Shown here piece after piece: positions 15,643-24,889 of a stretch of 64,000 nucleotides of DNA (the stretch's first letter is position 1; each line of letters opens with the position of its first letter). Source of the DNA: Aquisphaera giovannonii (GTDB lineage: Bacteria > Planctomycetota > Planctomycetia > Isosphaerales > Isosphaeraceae); the NCBI RefSeq assembly GCF_008087625.1, contig NZ_CP042997.1, positions 6,820,001 through 6,884,000 on the forward strand. Direction: 5' to 3'. The notes beneath the pieces are model-generated. The model was not told the origin of the DNA. It did not search any database and saw only the letters and a program-made list of their open reading frames with translations. The position numbers were made by a program, and so were the translations under genes.

Positions 15643-16170
15643 ATGAAGTCCGCGAAAGACCCCGAGAAGTCGGTCGACGTCCCCCCGACGGGCAGTCGGA
15701 ACCCCGACCCGATCACCAACGCCCCCGGCTCCCACCCCGTCGAGACCGGCATCGGCGCGGCCGTGGGCGGGGCGGCGTCCGGAGCGGCGATCGGCTCGGT
15801 CGCGGGCCCGGTCGGCACCGCGGTCGGTGCGGCGATCGGCGCCGTGGCGGGCGGGTATGCCGGCAAGGGGATCGGCGAGCTGATCGACCCCACGACCGAG
15901 GACAACTGGCTGCGGGACAACTTCTCCTCGCGTTCCTACGGGAAGAGCGGCCGCAGCTTCGACGACTATCGCCCGGCCTACCATTACGGGGCCGAGGCCG
16001 AATCCAAGTATCCCGACCGCCCTTACCATGAGCTCGAGCGGGACCTGGAGAGCGGCTGGGCGAGCACCAAGGCCCACACCAGCATGGCCTGGCATGACGC
16101 CAAGGACGCCGTGCGCGACGCCTACGACCGCGCCCGTCACGTGCGGTCCAGCCGCGCATCGGGCAAGTAA
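15643..16170 (+). CDS. Glycine-zipper domain protein
   Basis: A 175-residue protein of unknown function. ATG 15643 follows AGGGAGA by 6 nt; the longer frame upstream has no such site. Residues about 32-75 (GIGAAVGGAASGAAIGSVAG then GAAIGAVAGGYAGKGIG) are a glycine zipper with repeated GxxxG spacing, a motif that packs helices in membranes. There is no signal peptide, so it may be a cytoplasmic or membrane-associated stress protein. The C-terminal half is charged and Tyr-rich (RSFDDYRPAYHY, YHELERDLESGW) with a final helix (AWHDAKDAVRDAYDRARH). Similar small proteins with a glycine zipper are common in planctomycetes. It is convergent with the lipoprotein gene. Confidence 0.75.
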   Translation: MKSAKDPEKSVDVPPTGSRNPDPITNAPGSHPVETGIGAAVGGAASGAAIGSVAGPVGTAVGAAIGAVAGGYAGKGIGELIDPTTEDNWLRDNFSSRSYGKSGRSFDDYRPAYHYGAEAESKYPDRPYHELERDLESGWASTKAHTSMAWHDAKDAVRDAYDRARHVRSSRASGK

Positions 16171-16256
16171 ACTGCGGAAAGATTCCCTTCGCGACGTGGG
16201 CGGGGACGGCGGTCTCCCGCCCACGTCCGCGCATCGGGCCCGATCGCGGCCCGCAT

Positions 16257-18935
16257 TCATTTCTTCTTCCCGCCCTTGCCCACTTCGACGGCAGCCGGCT
16301 CCACGACCGCATCCGCGGTCTTCGCGGGACGCGGGTTGGGGGGCTGCGGCTGCGGCGGCGCGGGGGCGGGCTTGTCGCCGCCCGGCGCCTCGCTCGTGTC
16401 CGACCTCTCCGGCGTGGCCTTCTTGCGGCCGGAGCACGGCGGCTGCATGGGCAGTAGGAGGTGGTTCGAGACCCCGTTGGGAGTCGCCACGTTGATGTCG
16501 AGCAGGGCGCGGCCGTCCTCGCTCTGGGTCGGGCAGGCGTCCGGCGAGATGGTCACCTCCAGGACGTTCCGGCTGACGAGGACGGCCTTGGCCGGCTTGC
16601 CTCCGGCGATCACGTGGGTGTCGTGCACGCTGAAGTTCTTGCCCTCGATCAGGATGGAGGACTCGGTGTTCTGCTCCGGCGGTCGGCCGTGCCAGGCCAT
16701 GAGCATCGGTCGGAGCTGGCCTCCCTGGGAGCAGAAGATGCGCGAGTCGTTGTTGTCGCCCGTGTAGGGGACGCTCACGACGAGTCGCTGCGTGGGCATG
16801 AGGCTCTTGAGCTGGTTGAGCCTCTCCATGGCGATCTGGTACTCCTCCTCGCGCAGGTTCCGCTCGTGTTTCACGTTGTGGAGCGCGTTCTCGGCGACGA
16901 CCAGCCGACGGCTCAGCGTGGACGACTTCTCGAGGTCGGACTTCTGGCCGTCGCCGGTCTCGCTCGTCTTGAACCAGTTGGCGACTGTGACGAACTCCAG
17001 CTTGGGCACGAAATTGGGCATCACGATGAGCGCCGTGCATTCGCGCTGGCCCGGCTCGATGCTCTGCTCCTTGCCCGACGGGTCCGGCAGCTCGCCCTTC
17101 GCGAGCAGGGCGATCGAGGTGAACAGCCCGCGGTCCCTGGCCCTGGTCTGGATCCTCGGATAGAAGACCCAGCCGAACGTGCTCTCCCCGGCGCCGAAGC
17201 CGACCATGGTCGGGTTGAGCCGGATGGCCGTCTCGTCCTCGGCGACCTTCCGATCGGTCGCGAGCCCCGCCGCGGCGGCCCCGCTGCTGAGCAGCTTCAG
17301 CGGCGCGATCTGGCCGGCCCCGGTGAGCTCCAGCGTGCTCTGGGAGCGCCGGCTCAGCGCATCGGCGACGTTCTGCTGGGCTATCACCGGCTCGATGGCG
17401 TACACCCGGAGCGGCCACTTGGACTCGACATATTTCTCGAAGAGGCCGATCACCTCGTCCGGGGCCTGGGAATCGAAGAAGCTGGTGTTCTTCAGCAATT
17501 TCACCTGCTTCATGAGCTCCGGGTCCTGGTCCAGCATGTCCTGCTTCAGCCTCTTGTTGACGGCCGCGGCCTGGATGCGGAGCGCGAAGGCGAGGAAATC
17601 CGTGACCGGCTTGCGGAGCGTCGGGGCGTCTTCCATGTTCGCGGTCGGCCCCCCGGACGCGAGGCGGACCAGGCCGTCGTTCATCTCCCTCGCCTGGATC
17701 GCCGCGACCTTCGGGTAGTCCCGGTGCATGAGCAGGTCGCCCAGTTCCTCGAGCGGGTCCACGGCGGCCATCATCTGGCCCGACCGCGCGGGGCCCGCCT
17801 TCTCTTCGAACAGGTTGTAGGACGATTCCAGCTCGCTCCGCAGCCATTCGGCGATGCGGGCGTTGCGGTGATGCGGCTCGTCGGCGAAGTCGCGGGCGAG
17901 GAGGTGCTCCGCCTCCTCGCGGAGCAGGCCGATGTTGCGGCTCCCGTAATAGACCTCGGTGTCGGCATAGGCGAGCAGGGAGAACGACCCCACGCCGGAA
18001 CCGGCCGCGCCCTCCTCCTCGCGCCCGGCCTGGCTCGCGATCGCCTGCGTCAGGTTGTTGACCGTCTCGTTGATGACCGCGTTGCGCAGCGTGTTCCGCA
18101 TCGTCTCCCGCGTCATCAGCGACTTCGCGGAGACCGTGATGATCGCCCCCTTGCCGCGGCGGCTCCTGGGCCCCGGCGAGAGAGTGACCGGGATCCGGAC
18201 GAGATAGAGCCCATAGCCGGGCCGGTCCGTGAGGTCGTCGCCCGCGTTGATCCGACGCAGCTGATTGAGGTGGTTCAGATAATTCGAGTGCTCGTCGAGC
18301 ACGACGGTCGGCTCGAGGGAGACCGGCAACTTGTCGCCGGAGAACGCGGTCATCGGCGGGGCCTCCGCCGAGGCGGTCGCGGCGACGGCCGTCGCCGCGC
18401 TGGATGACGGGGTCGAACCGGCCTTCTGCCCGGCCTCCGTCGCCACCGCCACCCCGCCGAGCGTGAGCTTCCTGGCCTCGGACTCGCCGCGTCGCACCAG
18501 GGCGTTGACGTCCCCCTTGAAGCTCGCCTTGACCCAATCCGACATCTGGGACTCGTACTCGAAGCGGAACTTCGAAAGGCGGTCCTGCCCCCAGACGTCG
18601 GGCGACTTCACGCCGATCGTCCCGTTGGCGGTCATCATGCGGTCGAGCTCGTCGATCATCTGCTCGACGTCGGGCAGGGCGACGCGTGACGCACGCCCCG
18701 GGCCCGTGGAGGGCTTCTTGGACGAGGTCGCCAGGAGCTGCGGCGACGCGGTCGGCGTCTCGTCGAGCCGTTCGTCGTTCCAGCGGAGCGTGGCGTCCCG
18801 GGTCCCCGCGCATCCTGAGAGCATGAGTGCTACCGGGATGACGAGATGAAACCGGGCCCGGCCGCCTCCGGGCCTCCGTGTATCGACAGGCATCTTGAAA
18901 GGCCTCGCGTCCGACTCGGCCGACGATGGGGACAT
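16257..18935 (-). CDS. Large predicted lipoprotein of unknown function
   Basis: An 892-residue protein. ATG 18935 is preferred because AGGAGG lies 4 nt upstream; a second ATG at 18893 is possible. A hydrophobic stretch (FHLVIPVALMLSGC) ends in the lipobox LSGC, so the mature protein would be lipid-anchored at about Cys42. It has helical stretches (LNHLNQLRRINAGDD, ENALHNVKHERNLREEE coiled coil near 680-720) and a late Ig/IPT-like beta region (ILIEGKNFSVHDTHVIAGG, VLEVTISPDACP). It ends in a Pro-rich, Lys-terminated tail (PAPAPPQPQPPNPRPAK, GKGGKKK). No enzymatic motif was recognised. The adjacent gene on the other strand also encodes a secreted protein. Confidence 0.75.
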   Translation of the reverse strand: MSPSSAESDARPFKMPVDTRRPGGGRARFHLVIPVALMLSGCAGTRDATLRWNDERLDETPTASPQLLATSSKKPSTGPGRASRVALPDVEQMIDELDRMMTANGTIGVKSPDVWGQDRLSKFRFEYESQMSDWVKASFKGDVNALVRRGESEARKLTLGGVAVATEAGQKAGSTPSSSAATAVAATASAEAPPMTAFSGDKLPVSLEPTVVLDEHSNYLNHLNQLRRINAGDDLTDRPGYGLYLVRIPVTLSPGPRSRRGKGAIITVSAKSLMTRETMRNTLRNAVINETVNNLTQAIASQAGREEEGAAGSGVGSFSLLAYADTEVYYGSRNIGLLREEAEHLLARDFADEPHHRNARIAEWLRSELESSYNLFEEKAGPARSGQMMAAVDPLEELGDLLMHRDYPKVAAIQAREMNDGLVRLASGGPTANMEDAPTLRKPVTDFLAFALRIQAAAVNKRLKQDMLDQDPELMKQVKLLKNTSFFDSQAPDEVIGLFEKYVESKWPLRVYAIEPVIAQQNVADALSRRSQSTLELTGAGQIAPLKLLSSGAAAAGLATDRKVAEDETAIRLNPTMVGFGAGESTFGWVFYPRIQTRARDRGLFTSIALLAKGELPDPSGKEQSIEPGQRECTALIVMPNFVPKLEFVTVANWFKTSETGDGQKSDLEKSSTLSRRLVVAENALHNVKHERNLREEEYQIAMERLNQLKSLMPTQRLVVSVPYTGDNNDSRIFCSQGGQLRPMLMAWHGRPPEQNTESSILIEGKNFSVHDTHVIAGGKPAKAVLVSRNVLEVTISPDACPTQSEDGRALLDINVATPNGVSNHLLLPMQPPCSGRKKATPERSDTSEAPGGDKPAPAPPQPQPPNPRPAKTADAVVEPAAVEVGKGGKKK

Positions 18936-19130
18936 GCTGCCTCCTATACGGACCCGTCATAGCAGATCCTCCCGAAAAACCGAGCCGAATGGACGATTTT
19001 GTAACTTTTTCCTGGAGCGGGCGGGGGTCGGGGCCTCGGAACTTTCGGCCCGGCGAGTCTGCACGACGCCCTGGCGCGTCCTAGGTTGCTCGCAGAGCGA
19101 CACCACTCATGAACGCCCCGAGGTCTCGCC

Positions 19131-22100
19131 ATGCCGATCCGCCGCCCCGCCACGATGCCCGAACGCAAGCCCCGCCGCCGCCTCAGCCCACGCCTGGACG
19201 CCCTGGAGCCTCGCCTCTGCCTCTCGGCCTCTCGGGTCCACCCGAGCCTGGCGGGCGGGAAGCCCGGCCCGGCGGGCATCGACGCCCTGGCCATCGGGGA
19301 CGTGAACGGCGACCAGGTGGCGGACTTCGCCGTCGCCTGCCATTCCGGCAAGTCGTCCTCCGTGACCATCTACAGCGGCTGGGGCCAGCAGGCCGCCACG
19401 TCGACGGGCTTCGCCCCCCTCGCCCTGGCCACCATCGAGGACCCGCTCGGGAAGTCGGGCGGCGGGAGGGGTGGCCTCCGCGTCGCCCTGGCCGACCTGA
19501 ACGGCGACGGCGTCTCGGAGCTCGTCGTCGGCTCCGCCAGCACGGGGAAGGTCGCCGCCTACTCCTTCAAGGTGCAGGGGCCGTCGCCGGTCAATGCGCC
19601 GGTGACGGCGAGCCTCATCGCCGGGCCGACGTCCCTCCCGGGCCTCCGCGGAGCGTCCAGGCTCGGCCTCGCCGCCGGCGACCTGGACGGGGACGGCCGC
19701 GACGAGGTCGTCGCCACGGCCCAGGGCCGCCGCGCGGTGACCGCCTATGCGCTCCAGGGGACGAGCTGGGTCAAGGAGCGGTCGTTCGCCCCCCCGCCCG
19801 TCCCGCGGGGCGAGGGCCTGGACGTGGCCGTCGGCGACGTGACCGGCGACGGACGCGACGACGTCGCGGTCGCGTCCCTGGCGGACGGCAAGGTCTCGGT
19901 CTACGATCCTTCGCTGGGCCAGTGGGTGGCGACGCCCCAGCCGTTGAGGGCACGCGCCGGGACGGCGAGGGTGACGATCGTCGAGTCGAAGAACGCCCCG
20001 GGGGCGCTCGTGGAGACCGGGCGCGTCGGCCGCGGGCCGTCCCGGGCGGCGCTCGGGATGTGGGGCGATCCGCAGGTGTCCGTCGCCACGCCCGTCGTCT
20101 CGCCGGGCGGCGGGGACCTCATCCCCCTGGGGGCGGGCTTCGTCTATCAGAGGAGCACGCTCCAGGGGCTAGACTCCTCCTTCCCGTACAGCAACGGGCC
20201 GGTGACGCCGTCGGTCTTCTTCGCCTCCACGGGTTCCGCGGGCCAGGTCATCCTCCAGGGGTTCGGGCAGGGCATGACGCCCAGCAAGGCCGATACCTAC
20301 GTGGAGTCGGTGGGCACCTCATCGGGCGTGTTCTCGCCGATCCAGGCCCGCACCGACGCCGCCTCCGGCGACAGCGCCGCCCTCGGCATCAACCTGGTCG
20401 CCTACCCGTCGATGAACTATACATCGCCCTACCGGATCGACCTCTCCTCGGCGTCATCGGGCTTCGACGCCGGGCTGTGGAACCGGACCGTCACCGACCC
20501 GTCTGCCAGCGGCTGGGGGCCCGACAAGAGCCCCAACAACCCGCCGACGGTCCCCTCCGGAGCGTCCAATGACTGGCTCCGCCAGCGCGTCATCGCCGCG
20601 TACATGAGCCAGATCGGCGTCGATTACCAGCACCACCACGACCCGACCTGGTCCCCCGTGCAGGGATCGAGCTGGAACGCCACCTCGACCGTCGCCTACC
20701 AGAGCCAGGGCGTGGATTGCACCAACTTCACGGCCTGGGCCTACGCCGATGCGCTGGGCGTCACGATCAACAGCGACACCACGCAGCAGGCCCTCATCAG
20801 CGCGTCCAACCCGAACGGGACCGTCATTCCCGCGTCGCTCGCCGACCGCGTGGCGATCCAGACCATCGACCACTGGAGCAGCTACCAGGACCTCGTCTCC
20901 CAGCTCGAGCCGGGCGACATCCTGATCATCAACGGCGACGATTCCGATCCGACGAAGGCGACCCACGGGATCACCTGGCTGGGCCAGTACGGGAAGGACT
21001 CCAACGGCCTCGATCAGAACCTGATCATCGACTCGACGGGGATCACCCCCAATCACATCGACTCGAACGGGCATGTGGTCCCCGAGGGGGTGCAGATCCG
21101 GCCCTTCGGCGCGCCCGGGACGCCGAACGACTGGTATTACACGCACGTCGGGCACGTCCTCCGGCTGATCAAGGCCGACGCGACGGCGACGGAGCCGATC
21201 GCCGGGAGCGCCCTGCCGACCGTCGGCGCGGACGACCACCTGACGCGACTCCGCGACGACGACACGGCCGACGCCCTGCTGGTGATCCGCCCCCGGCCGG
21301 GTTCGGCGAGCCTCCCGTCGCTGGAATCCCTGGCATACCAGTCATTGGCCGACCGCACCTACCTCACTCGCGAGCAATTCGCCGCCGAGTACGGCGCCGA
21401 CCCCTCCGACGTGCAGGCGGTGGAGAATTGGGCCTTCGGGCAGGGCCTGAAGGTGGAGTCGGTGGACCCGGCCACGCGGATGATCCGGGTCTCCGGCAAG
21501 GTCTCCAGCCTGGAGAACGCCTTCGGCACGACCCTCTACGACGGTCAGGACAACGTCAACGGCCCGTGGGTCTACAAGGGGGAGATCGGCGTCCCGGTCG
21601 CCCTGCACGACGTGATCCAGGGGGTCTTCAGCGTGGCCCCGACCGGATCGGCCTCGCAGGCCAGCCCGTCCCCCTCGTCCGACGGCCAGTCCGGGAGCGA
21701 TGGCTACACCCCGGCCGAGCTGGCCGATCGGTTCCAGTTCCCGGACGCCACCGGGGCGGGCCAGACGATCGGGATCATCGAGACGGCGGGCGTGGTCGAT
21801 GACGCGGCGCGACGGGACTTCAACACGTACTTCAGTTCCCAGGGGCTGGCCACGCCCACCATCCTGACGGTCGGCCAGGGGACGCCCGCGAGCGACGACG
21901 AGCTGTACCTGGACGTCGAGGTGGCCGGGGCGCTCGCGCCCGACGCCACGCTCGTGGTCTACGCGGCCGGCGGCGGGGCGGGGAACTTCTTCGAGTCCAT
22001 CCAGGACGCGGTCCACGACGCCTCGCACAAGCTCGACGTCCTCTCGATCAGCGACTCGATCCCCGAGCCCTATCTCTCGTCGATGTACCTGGACGTCGCC

Positions 22101-22826
22101 TCGCGGGCGTTCCTGGAGGCGGCCGCGATGGGGGTCTCGGTCTTCACCTCGGCCGGCGATTACGGCTCGTCACGGGACATCCCGGACGGACTGGCGCACG
22201 TCGAGTTCCCGTCGTCCAGCCCGTGGGTCACGTCGGTGGGCGGCACGTCCATCAAGCGGGGCGAGGACATCGACAACGAGGTTGTGTGGAACAACTACAC
22301 GATCCAGGACCACGACCTCTCGGCCGGCAAGGGGGCCACGGGGGGCGGGGTGAGTGCCCATTTCGCGATGCCCGATTACCAGAAGCACGTGGACCGGGGC
22401 GAAGACCCCCGGTCGGTGAACCCCGGCAACGCCAAGGGGCGGGGCGGGCCGGACGTCGCGTCGATCGCCGACCCGCAGACGGGCATCCTGATCTACGCCC
22501 GCGGCCAGTTCCTCCACGACGGCGGCACGAGCGCGGGGGCCCCGACCTGGGCCGGCCTCGCGGCCCGGATCAACCAGGGACTGGGCAAGAACGTGGGCTT
22601 CTACAACACGCTGCTCTACGGCGACCTCAGCGAGGCCGGGGTGACGCACGACGTCACCTCGGGGGACAACACGTCAAGCCACGTCGACATCGGGGACAAG
22701 CAAATCCCGACCTACCTCGGCTACGACGCGCATGCCGGCTGGGACATGACGACCGGATGGGGCAGCCCCATCGGGACCTCGCTCCTCGATCAGTTGAAGA
22801 TCCTCCTCAAGAAGAAGGAGGACTGA
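19131..22826 (+). CDS. Secreted FG-GAP / papain-like amidase / S53 (sedolisin) peptidase fusion
   Basis: A 1231-residue multidomain extracellular protein. The N-terminus has the planctomycetal LEPR motif (RRRLSPRLDALEPRLCLS). Residues about 48-255 hold four FG-GAP/VCBS-type Ca-binding repeats (GDVNGDQVADFAVA, ADLNGDGVSELVVG, GDLDGDGRDEVVAT, GDVTGDGRDDVAVA). Residues about 485-700 resemble a putative amidase/NlpC-P60-like domain with Cys530 (GVDCTNFTAWAYAD) and His612 (THGITWLG). From about 725 a pro-kumamolisin activation domain precedes an S53 serine-carboxyl peptidase whose catalytic residues are visible: Glu924 and Asp928 (DDELYLD), Asp1010 (SAGDYG), Ser1134 (GGTSAGAP), and the C-terminal Ca site (WDMTTGWGSP). 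It would degrade peptides outside the cytoplasm. The three-domain fusion is unusual. Confidence 0.88.
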   Translation: MPIRRPATMPERKPRRRLSPRLDALEPRLCLSASRVHPSLAGGKPGPAGIDALAIGDVNGDQVADFAVACHSGKSSSVTIYSGWGQQAATSTGFAPLALATIEDPLGKSGGGRGGLRVALADLNGDGVSELVVGSASTGKVAAYSFKVQGPSPVNAPVTASLIAGPTSLPGLRGASRLGLAAGDLDGDGRDEVVATAQGRRAVTAYALQGTSWVKERSFAPPPVPRGEGLDVAVGDVTGDGRDDVAVASLADGKVSVYDPSLGQWVATPQPLRARAGTARVTIVESKNAPGALVETGRVGRGPSRAALGMWGDPQVSVATPVVSPGGGDLIPLGAGFVYQRSTLQGLDSSFPYSNGPVTPSVFFASTGSAGQVILQGFGQGMTPSKADTYVESVGTSSGVFSPIQARTDAASGDSAALGINLVAYPSMNYTSPYRIDLSSASSGFDAGLWNRTVTDPSASGWGPDKSPNNPPTVPSGASNDWLRQRVIAAYMSQIGVDYQHHHDPTWSPVQGSSWNATSTVAYQSQGVDCTNFTAWAYADALGVTINSDTTQQALISASNPNGTVIPASLADRVAIQTIDHWSSYQDLVSQLEPGDILIINGDDSDPTKATHGITWLGQYGKDSNGLDQNLIIDSTGITPNHIDSNGHVVPEGVQIRPFGAPGTPNDWYYTHVGHVLRLIKADATATEPIAGSALPTVGADDHLTRLRDDDTADALLVIRPRPGSASLPSLESLAYQSLADRTYLTREQFAAEYGADPSDVQAVENWAFGQGLKVESVDPATRMIRVSGKVSSLENAFGTTLYDGQDNVNGPWVYKGEIGVPVALHDVIQGVFSVAPTGSASQASPSPSSDGQSGSDGYTPAELADRFQFPDATGAGQTIGIIETAGVVDDAARRDFNTYFSSQGLATPTILTVGQGTPASDDELYLDVEVAGALAPDATLVVYAAGGGAGNFFESIQDAVHDASHKLDVLSISDSIPEPYLSSMYLDVASRAFLEAAAMGVSVFTSAGDYGSSRDIPDGLAHVEFPSSSPWVTSVGGTSIKRGEDIDNEVVWNNYTIQDHDLSAGKGATGGGVSAHFAMPDYQKHVDRGEDPRSVNPGNAKGRGGPDVASIADPQTGILIYARGQFLHDGGTSAGAPTWAGLAARINQGLGKNVGFYNTLLYGDLSEAGVTHDVTSGDNTSSHVDIGDKQIPTYLGYDAHAGWDMTTGWGSPIGTSLLDQLKILLKKKED

Positions 22827-22847
22827 GCGACCGGTCCCCGCGCCCGA

Positions 22848-22875
22848 GGCCCGCCGTCCTCAACGGCGGCGGGCC
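22848..22875. terminator. Hairpin between convergent peptidase and TetR genes
   Basis: Perfect 9-bp GC-rich stem, GGCCCGCCG (22848-22856) with CGGCGGGCC (22867-22875), 10-nt loop. It lies 21 nt after the peptidase stop and overlaps the last codons of the TetR gene, so it could act in both directions. No T tract. Confidence 0.5.
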
Positions 22876-23459
22876 CTCGCAGCCGTCGGCCTCGCGGGGC
22901 CGACGTGGGCTTCGATGAGGGCGTCCGCCGCCTCGACGGCCGCCCTCGCCTCGGCGTCGTCGGCGATGCCCGAGGCGTAGATGCCATTGATGAGGATGAG
23001 CAACTGGGCCGCGAGCGACTCCGGGTCGCGGGCATTCAGGTCGCGACAGAGCCCGGCGAGCCGCCGCCGGACCTCGGAGCGGTGCGCCTCGATCACCGCC
23101 CTCGCCGGGTGCGTCGCGTCCGGGAACTCCGCCCGCGCGTTCAGGAAGGGGCACCCGCGGAAGCCCGGCTCGCGGACCCTCGTCACGATCCTCGCGACCA
23201 GCCCCGAGAGGCGGGCGCGAGGCTCGGCGCCTTCCGGCCCGACGGCACCATCCCAGCGCTCGAAGAACTGCCGATTTCGCTCCTCCAGGTAGGCGACGAT
23301 CAGGGCGTCCTTCGAGGGGAAATTGCGATACAGGCTCATCTTCGCCACGCCCGAGCGGGCGATGATGGTGTCGATGCCGACGGCCCTGACGCCCTCCCGG
23401 TAGAAGAGCTCCTCAGCCACCTCCAGGACGCGGGCCTTCGCCGATTTCGTGCCGTCCAC
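22860..23459 (-). CDS. TetR-family transcriptional regulator
   Basis: A 199-residue repressor read from GTG 23459 (MDGTKSAKARVLEVAEEL) with GAGGA upstream. The N-terminal helix-turn-helix is typical (FYREGVRAVGIDTIIARSGV, AKMSLYRNFPSKDALIVAYL), and the C-terminal half is the helical ligand-binding domain with RGCPFLNARAEFPD and a late LLILINGIYASG segment, as in the YxaF/LmrA-like group. It is divergent from an MFS transporter gene with 102 nt between start codons, the standard arrangement for a regulator that represses its neighbouring exporter. The effector is unknown. Confidence 0.9.
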   Translation of the reverse strand: MDGTKSAKARVLEVAEELFYREGVRAVGIDTIIARSGVAKMSLYRNFPSKDALIVAYLEERNRQFFERWDGAVGPEGAEPRARLSGLVARIVTRVREPGFRGCPFLNARAEFPDATHPARAVIEAHRSEVRRRLAGLCRDLNARDPESLAAQLLILINGIYASGIADDAEARAAVEAADALIEAHVGPARPTAARARRR

Positions 23460-23483
23460 CGAAGGTCCTCGCTCGCTCGATTG

Positions 23484-23512
23484 TTGACATGAGACAGAAC
23501 CGTCCGTACCAT
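23484..23512 (+). promoter_or_regulatory. Predicted sigma-70 promoter of the MFS/redoxin operon
   Basis: TTGACA (23484-23489), 17-nt spacer, TACCAT (23507-23512), in the divergent region between the TetR and MFS genes and 50 nt before the MFS start codon. The -35 is a perfect consensus. TetR would be expected to bind in or near this region; no clear palindrome was identified. Confidence 0.6.
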
Positions 23513-23561
23513 CCTCCACGAGACGGCACTCGGGGGCAAGTGGTTCAGGGGGATTCGCGGC

Positions 23562-24869
23562 ATGGATACTCGGGGTGAATCGTCCGGGGCCTTCCATTAC
23601 GCCTGGGTGATCGCCGGGCTCACCTTCCTGGTCTTGCTCGCGACGGCGGGCGTCCGATCGGCGCCGGGCGTCCTGATCGTGCCCCTGGAGAGGGAGTTCG
23701 GATGGGACCGCGCGACGATCTCCCTGGCGGTGTCCGTGAACCTGGTCCTCTACGGGCTGATCGGGCCGTTCGCGGCGGCCTTCATGGGCCGCCTCGGGAT
23801 CCGCCGGACGGTGCTCGCCTCGCTGCTGTTCGTGGCGACCGGCGTGGCGCTGACGCCCCTGATGACGGCCCCGTGGCACCTGATGCTCCTCTGGGGGGTC
23901 GTGGTCGGCGGCGGGACGGGGATGACGGCCCTGGTGCTGGGGGCGACCGTCGTGAACCGCTGGTTCGCGGAGCGGCGAGGCCTGGTGCTCGGCGTGCTGA
24001 CGGCCAGCACGGCGACGGGCCAGCTCGTGTTCCTCCCGATGCTGGCCTCCGTCGTCGCCCGCGTGGGATGGCGGCCCGCCGCGCTCGTGGTCGCCGGAGT
24101 GGCCGCGGCGGTGGCCATCCCCGTCGCGCTGCTCTTCCGCGAGCGTCCCTCCGACCTGGGCCTCATGCCCTACGGGGCGAGTCCGGCGACCGAGAGCCTC
24201 GCCGTCGCGGTCGGCAATCCCTTCGTGGCCGCGATCGACGCGTTGCGTGACGGGCTCCGGTCGCGGGACTTCTGGCTCCTGGCGGGGAGCTTCTTCGTCT
24301 GCGGGGCGAGCACGAACGGCCTCATCGGCACGCACCTCATCCCGGCCTGCCTGGACTACGGCATCCCCGAAGTGCAGGGGGCCTCGCTGCTGGCGGCGAT
24401 GGGGCTGTTCGACCTGGCGGGGACCACGGCCTCCGGCTGGCTCTCGGACCGGTGGGACAACCGGGTCCTGCTGTGCTGGTACTATGGCCTCCGGGGCGTC
24501 GCGCTCGTCTTCCTGCCCTCGTTCCTGGGCTCGGCGGCCTGGGGGCTGCCCATCTTCGCCCTCATCTACGGACTCGACTGGATCGCCACCGTCCCGCCGA
24601 CGGTCAAGCTGACGAGCGACGCCTTCGGCAAGGCCCGGGCGCCGGTCATGTTCGGCTGGATCGTCGCCGCCCACCAGCTCGGGGCCGCCGCGGCCGCCCT
24701 GGGGGCCGGGGCGGTCCGGACCTGGATGGGAGATTACGAACGCGCGTTCCTGACCTCCGGCGCCCTCTGTTTGATCACCGCCGGTTTCGTCCTCCGGATC
24801 GGGCGCGACTCCCCTCCCGAGAGCGAGCCCGTCCCGGGCGATGTCCAGCTCGAGCCGAGCCTGGGGTGA
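23562..24869 (+). CDS. MFS transporter (12 TM)
   Basis: A 435-residue major facilitator superfamily permease with about 12 hydrophobic segments, starting YAWVIAGLTFLVLLATAGV. The loop 2-3 region reads FMGRLGIRRTV, in the position of the MFS A-motif, and its second-half counterpart is GWLSDRWDNRVLL. VVNRWFAERRGLVLGVLTAS is typical of the monocarboxylate/oxalate-formate antiporter-like branch. AGGGGGA precedes ATG 23562. The gene is controlled by the divergent TetR regulator and its stop overlaps or nearly joins the redoxin gene. Substrate and direction are not evident; TetR pairing suggests efflux. Confidence 0.9.
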   Translation: MDTRGESSGAFHYAWVIAGLTFLVLLATAGVRSAPGVLIVPLEREFGWDRATISLAVSVNLVLYGLIGPFAAAFMGRLGIRRTVLASLLFVATGVALTPLMTAPWHLMLLWGVVVGGGTGMTALVLGATVVNRWFAERRGLVLGVLTASTATGQLVFLPMLASVVARVGWRPAALVVAGVAAAVAIPVALLFRERPSDLGLMPYGASPATESLAVAVGNPFVAAIDALRDGLRSRDFWLLAGSFFVCGASTNGLIGTHLIPACLDYGIPEVQGASLLAAMGLFDLAGTTASGWLSDRWDNRVLLCWYYGLRGVALVFLPSFLGSAAWGLPIFALIYGLDWIATVPPTVKLTSDAFGKARAPVMFGWIVAAHQLGAAAAALGAGAVRTWMGDYERAFLTSGALCLITAGFVLRIGRDSPPESEPVPGDVQLEPSLG

Positions 24870-24889
24870 TGACGAGCGTGGAGGCGGCC

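Noticed and set aside
15448-18960. A 1170-codon minus-strand open frame overlapping the lipoprotein and glycine-zipper genes
   Set aside because: It is an alternative frame of the lipoprotein gene with Arg/Pro/Gly-rich content; the chosen frame has a lipobox and a ribosome binding site.
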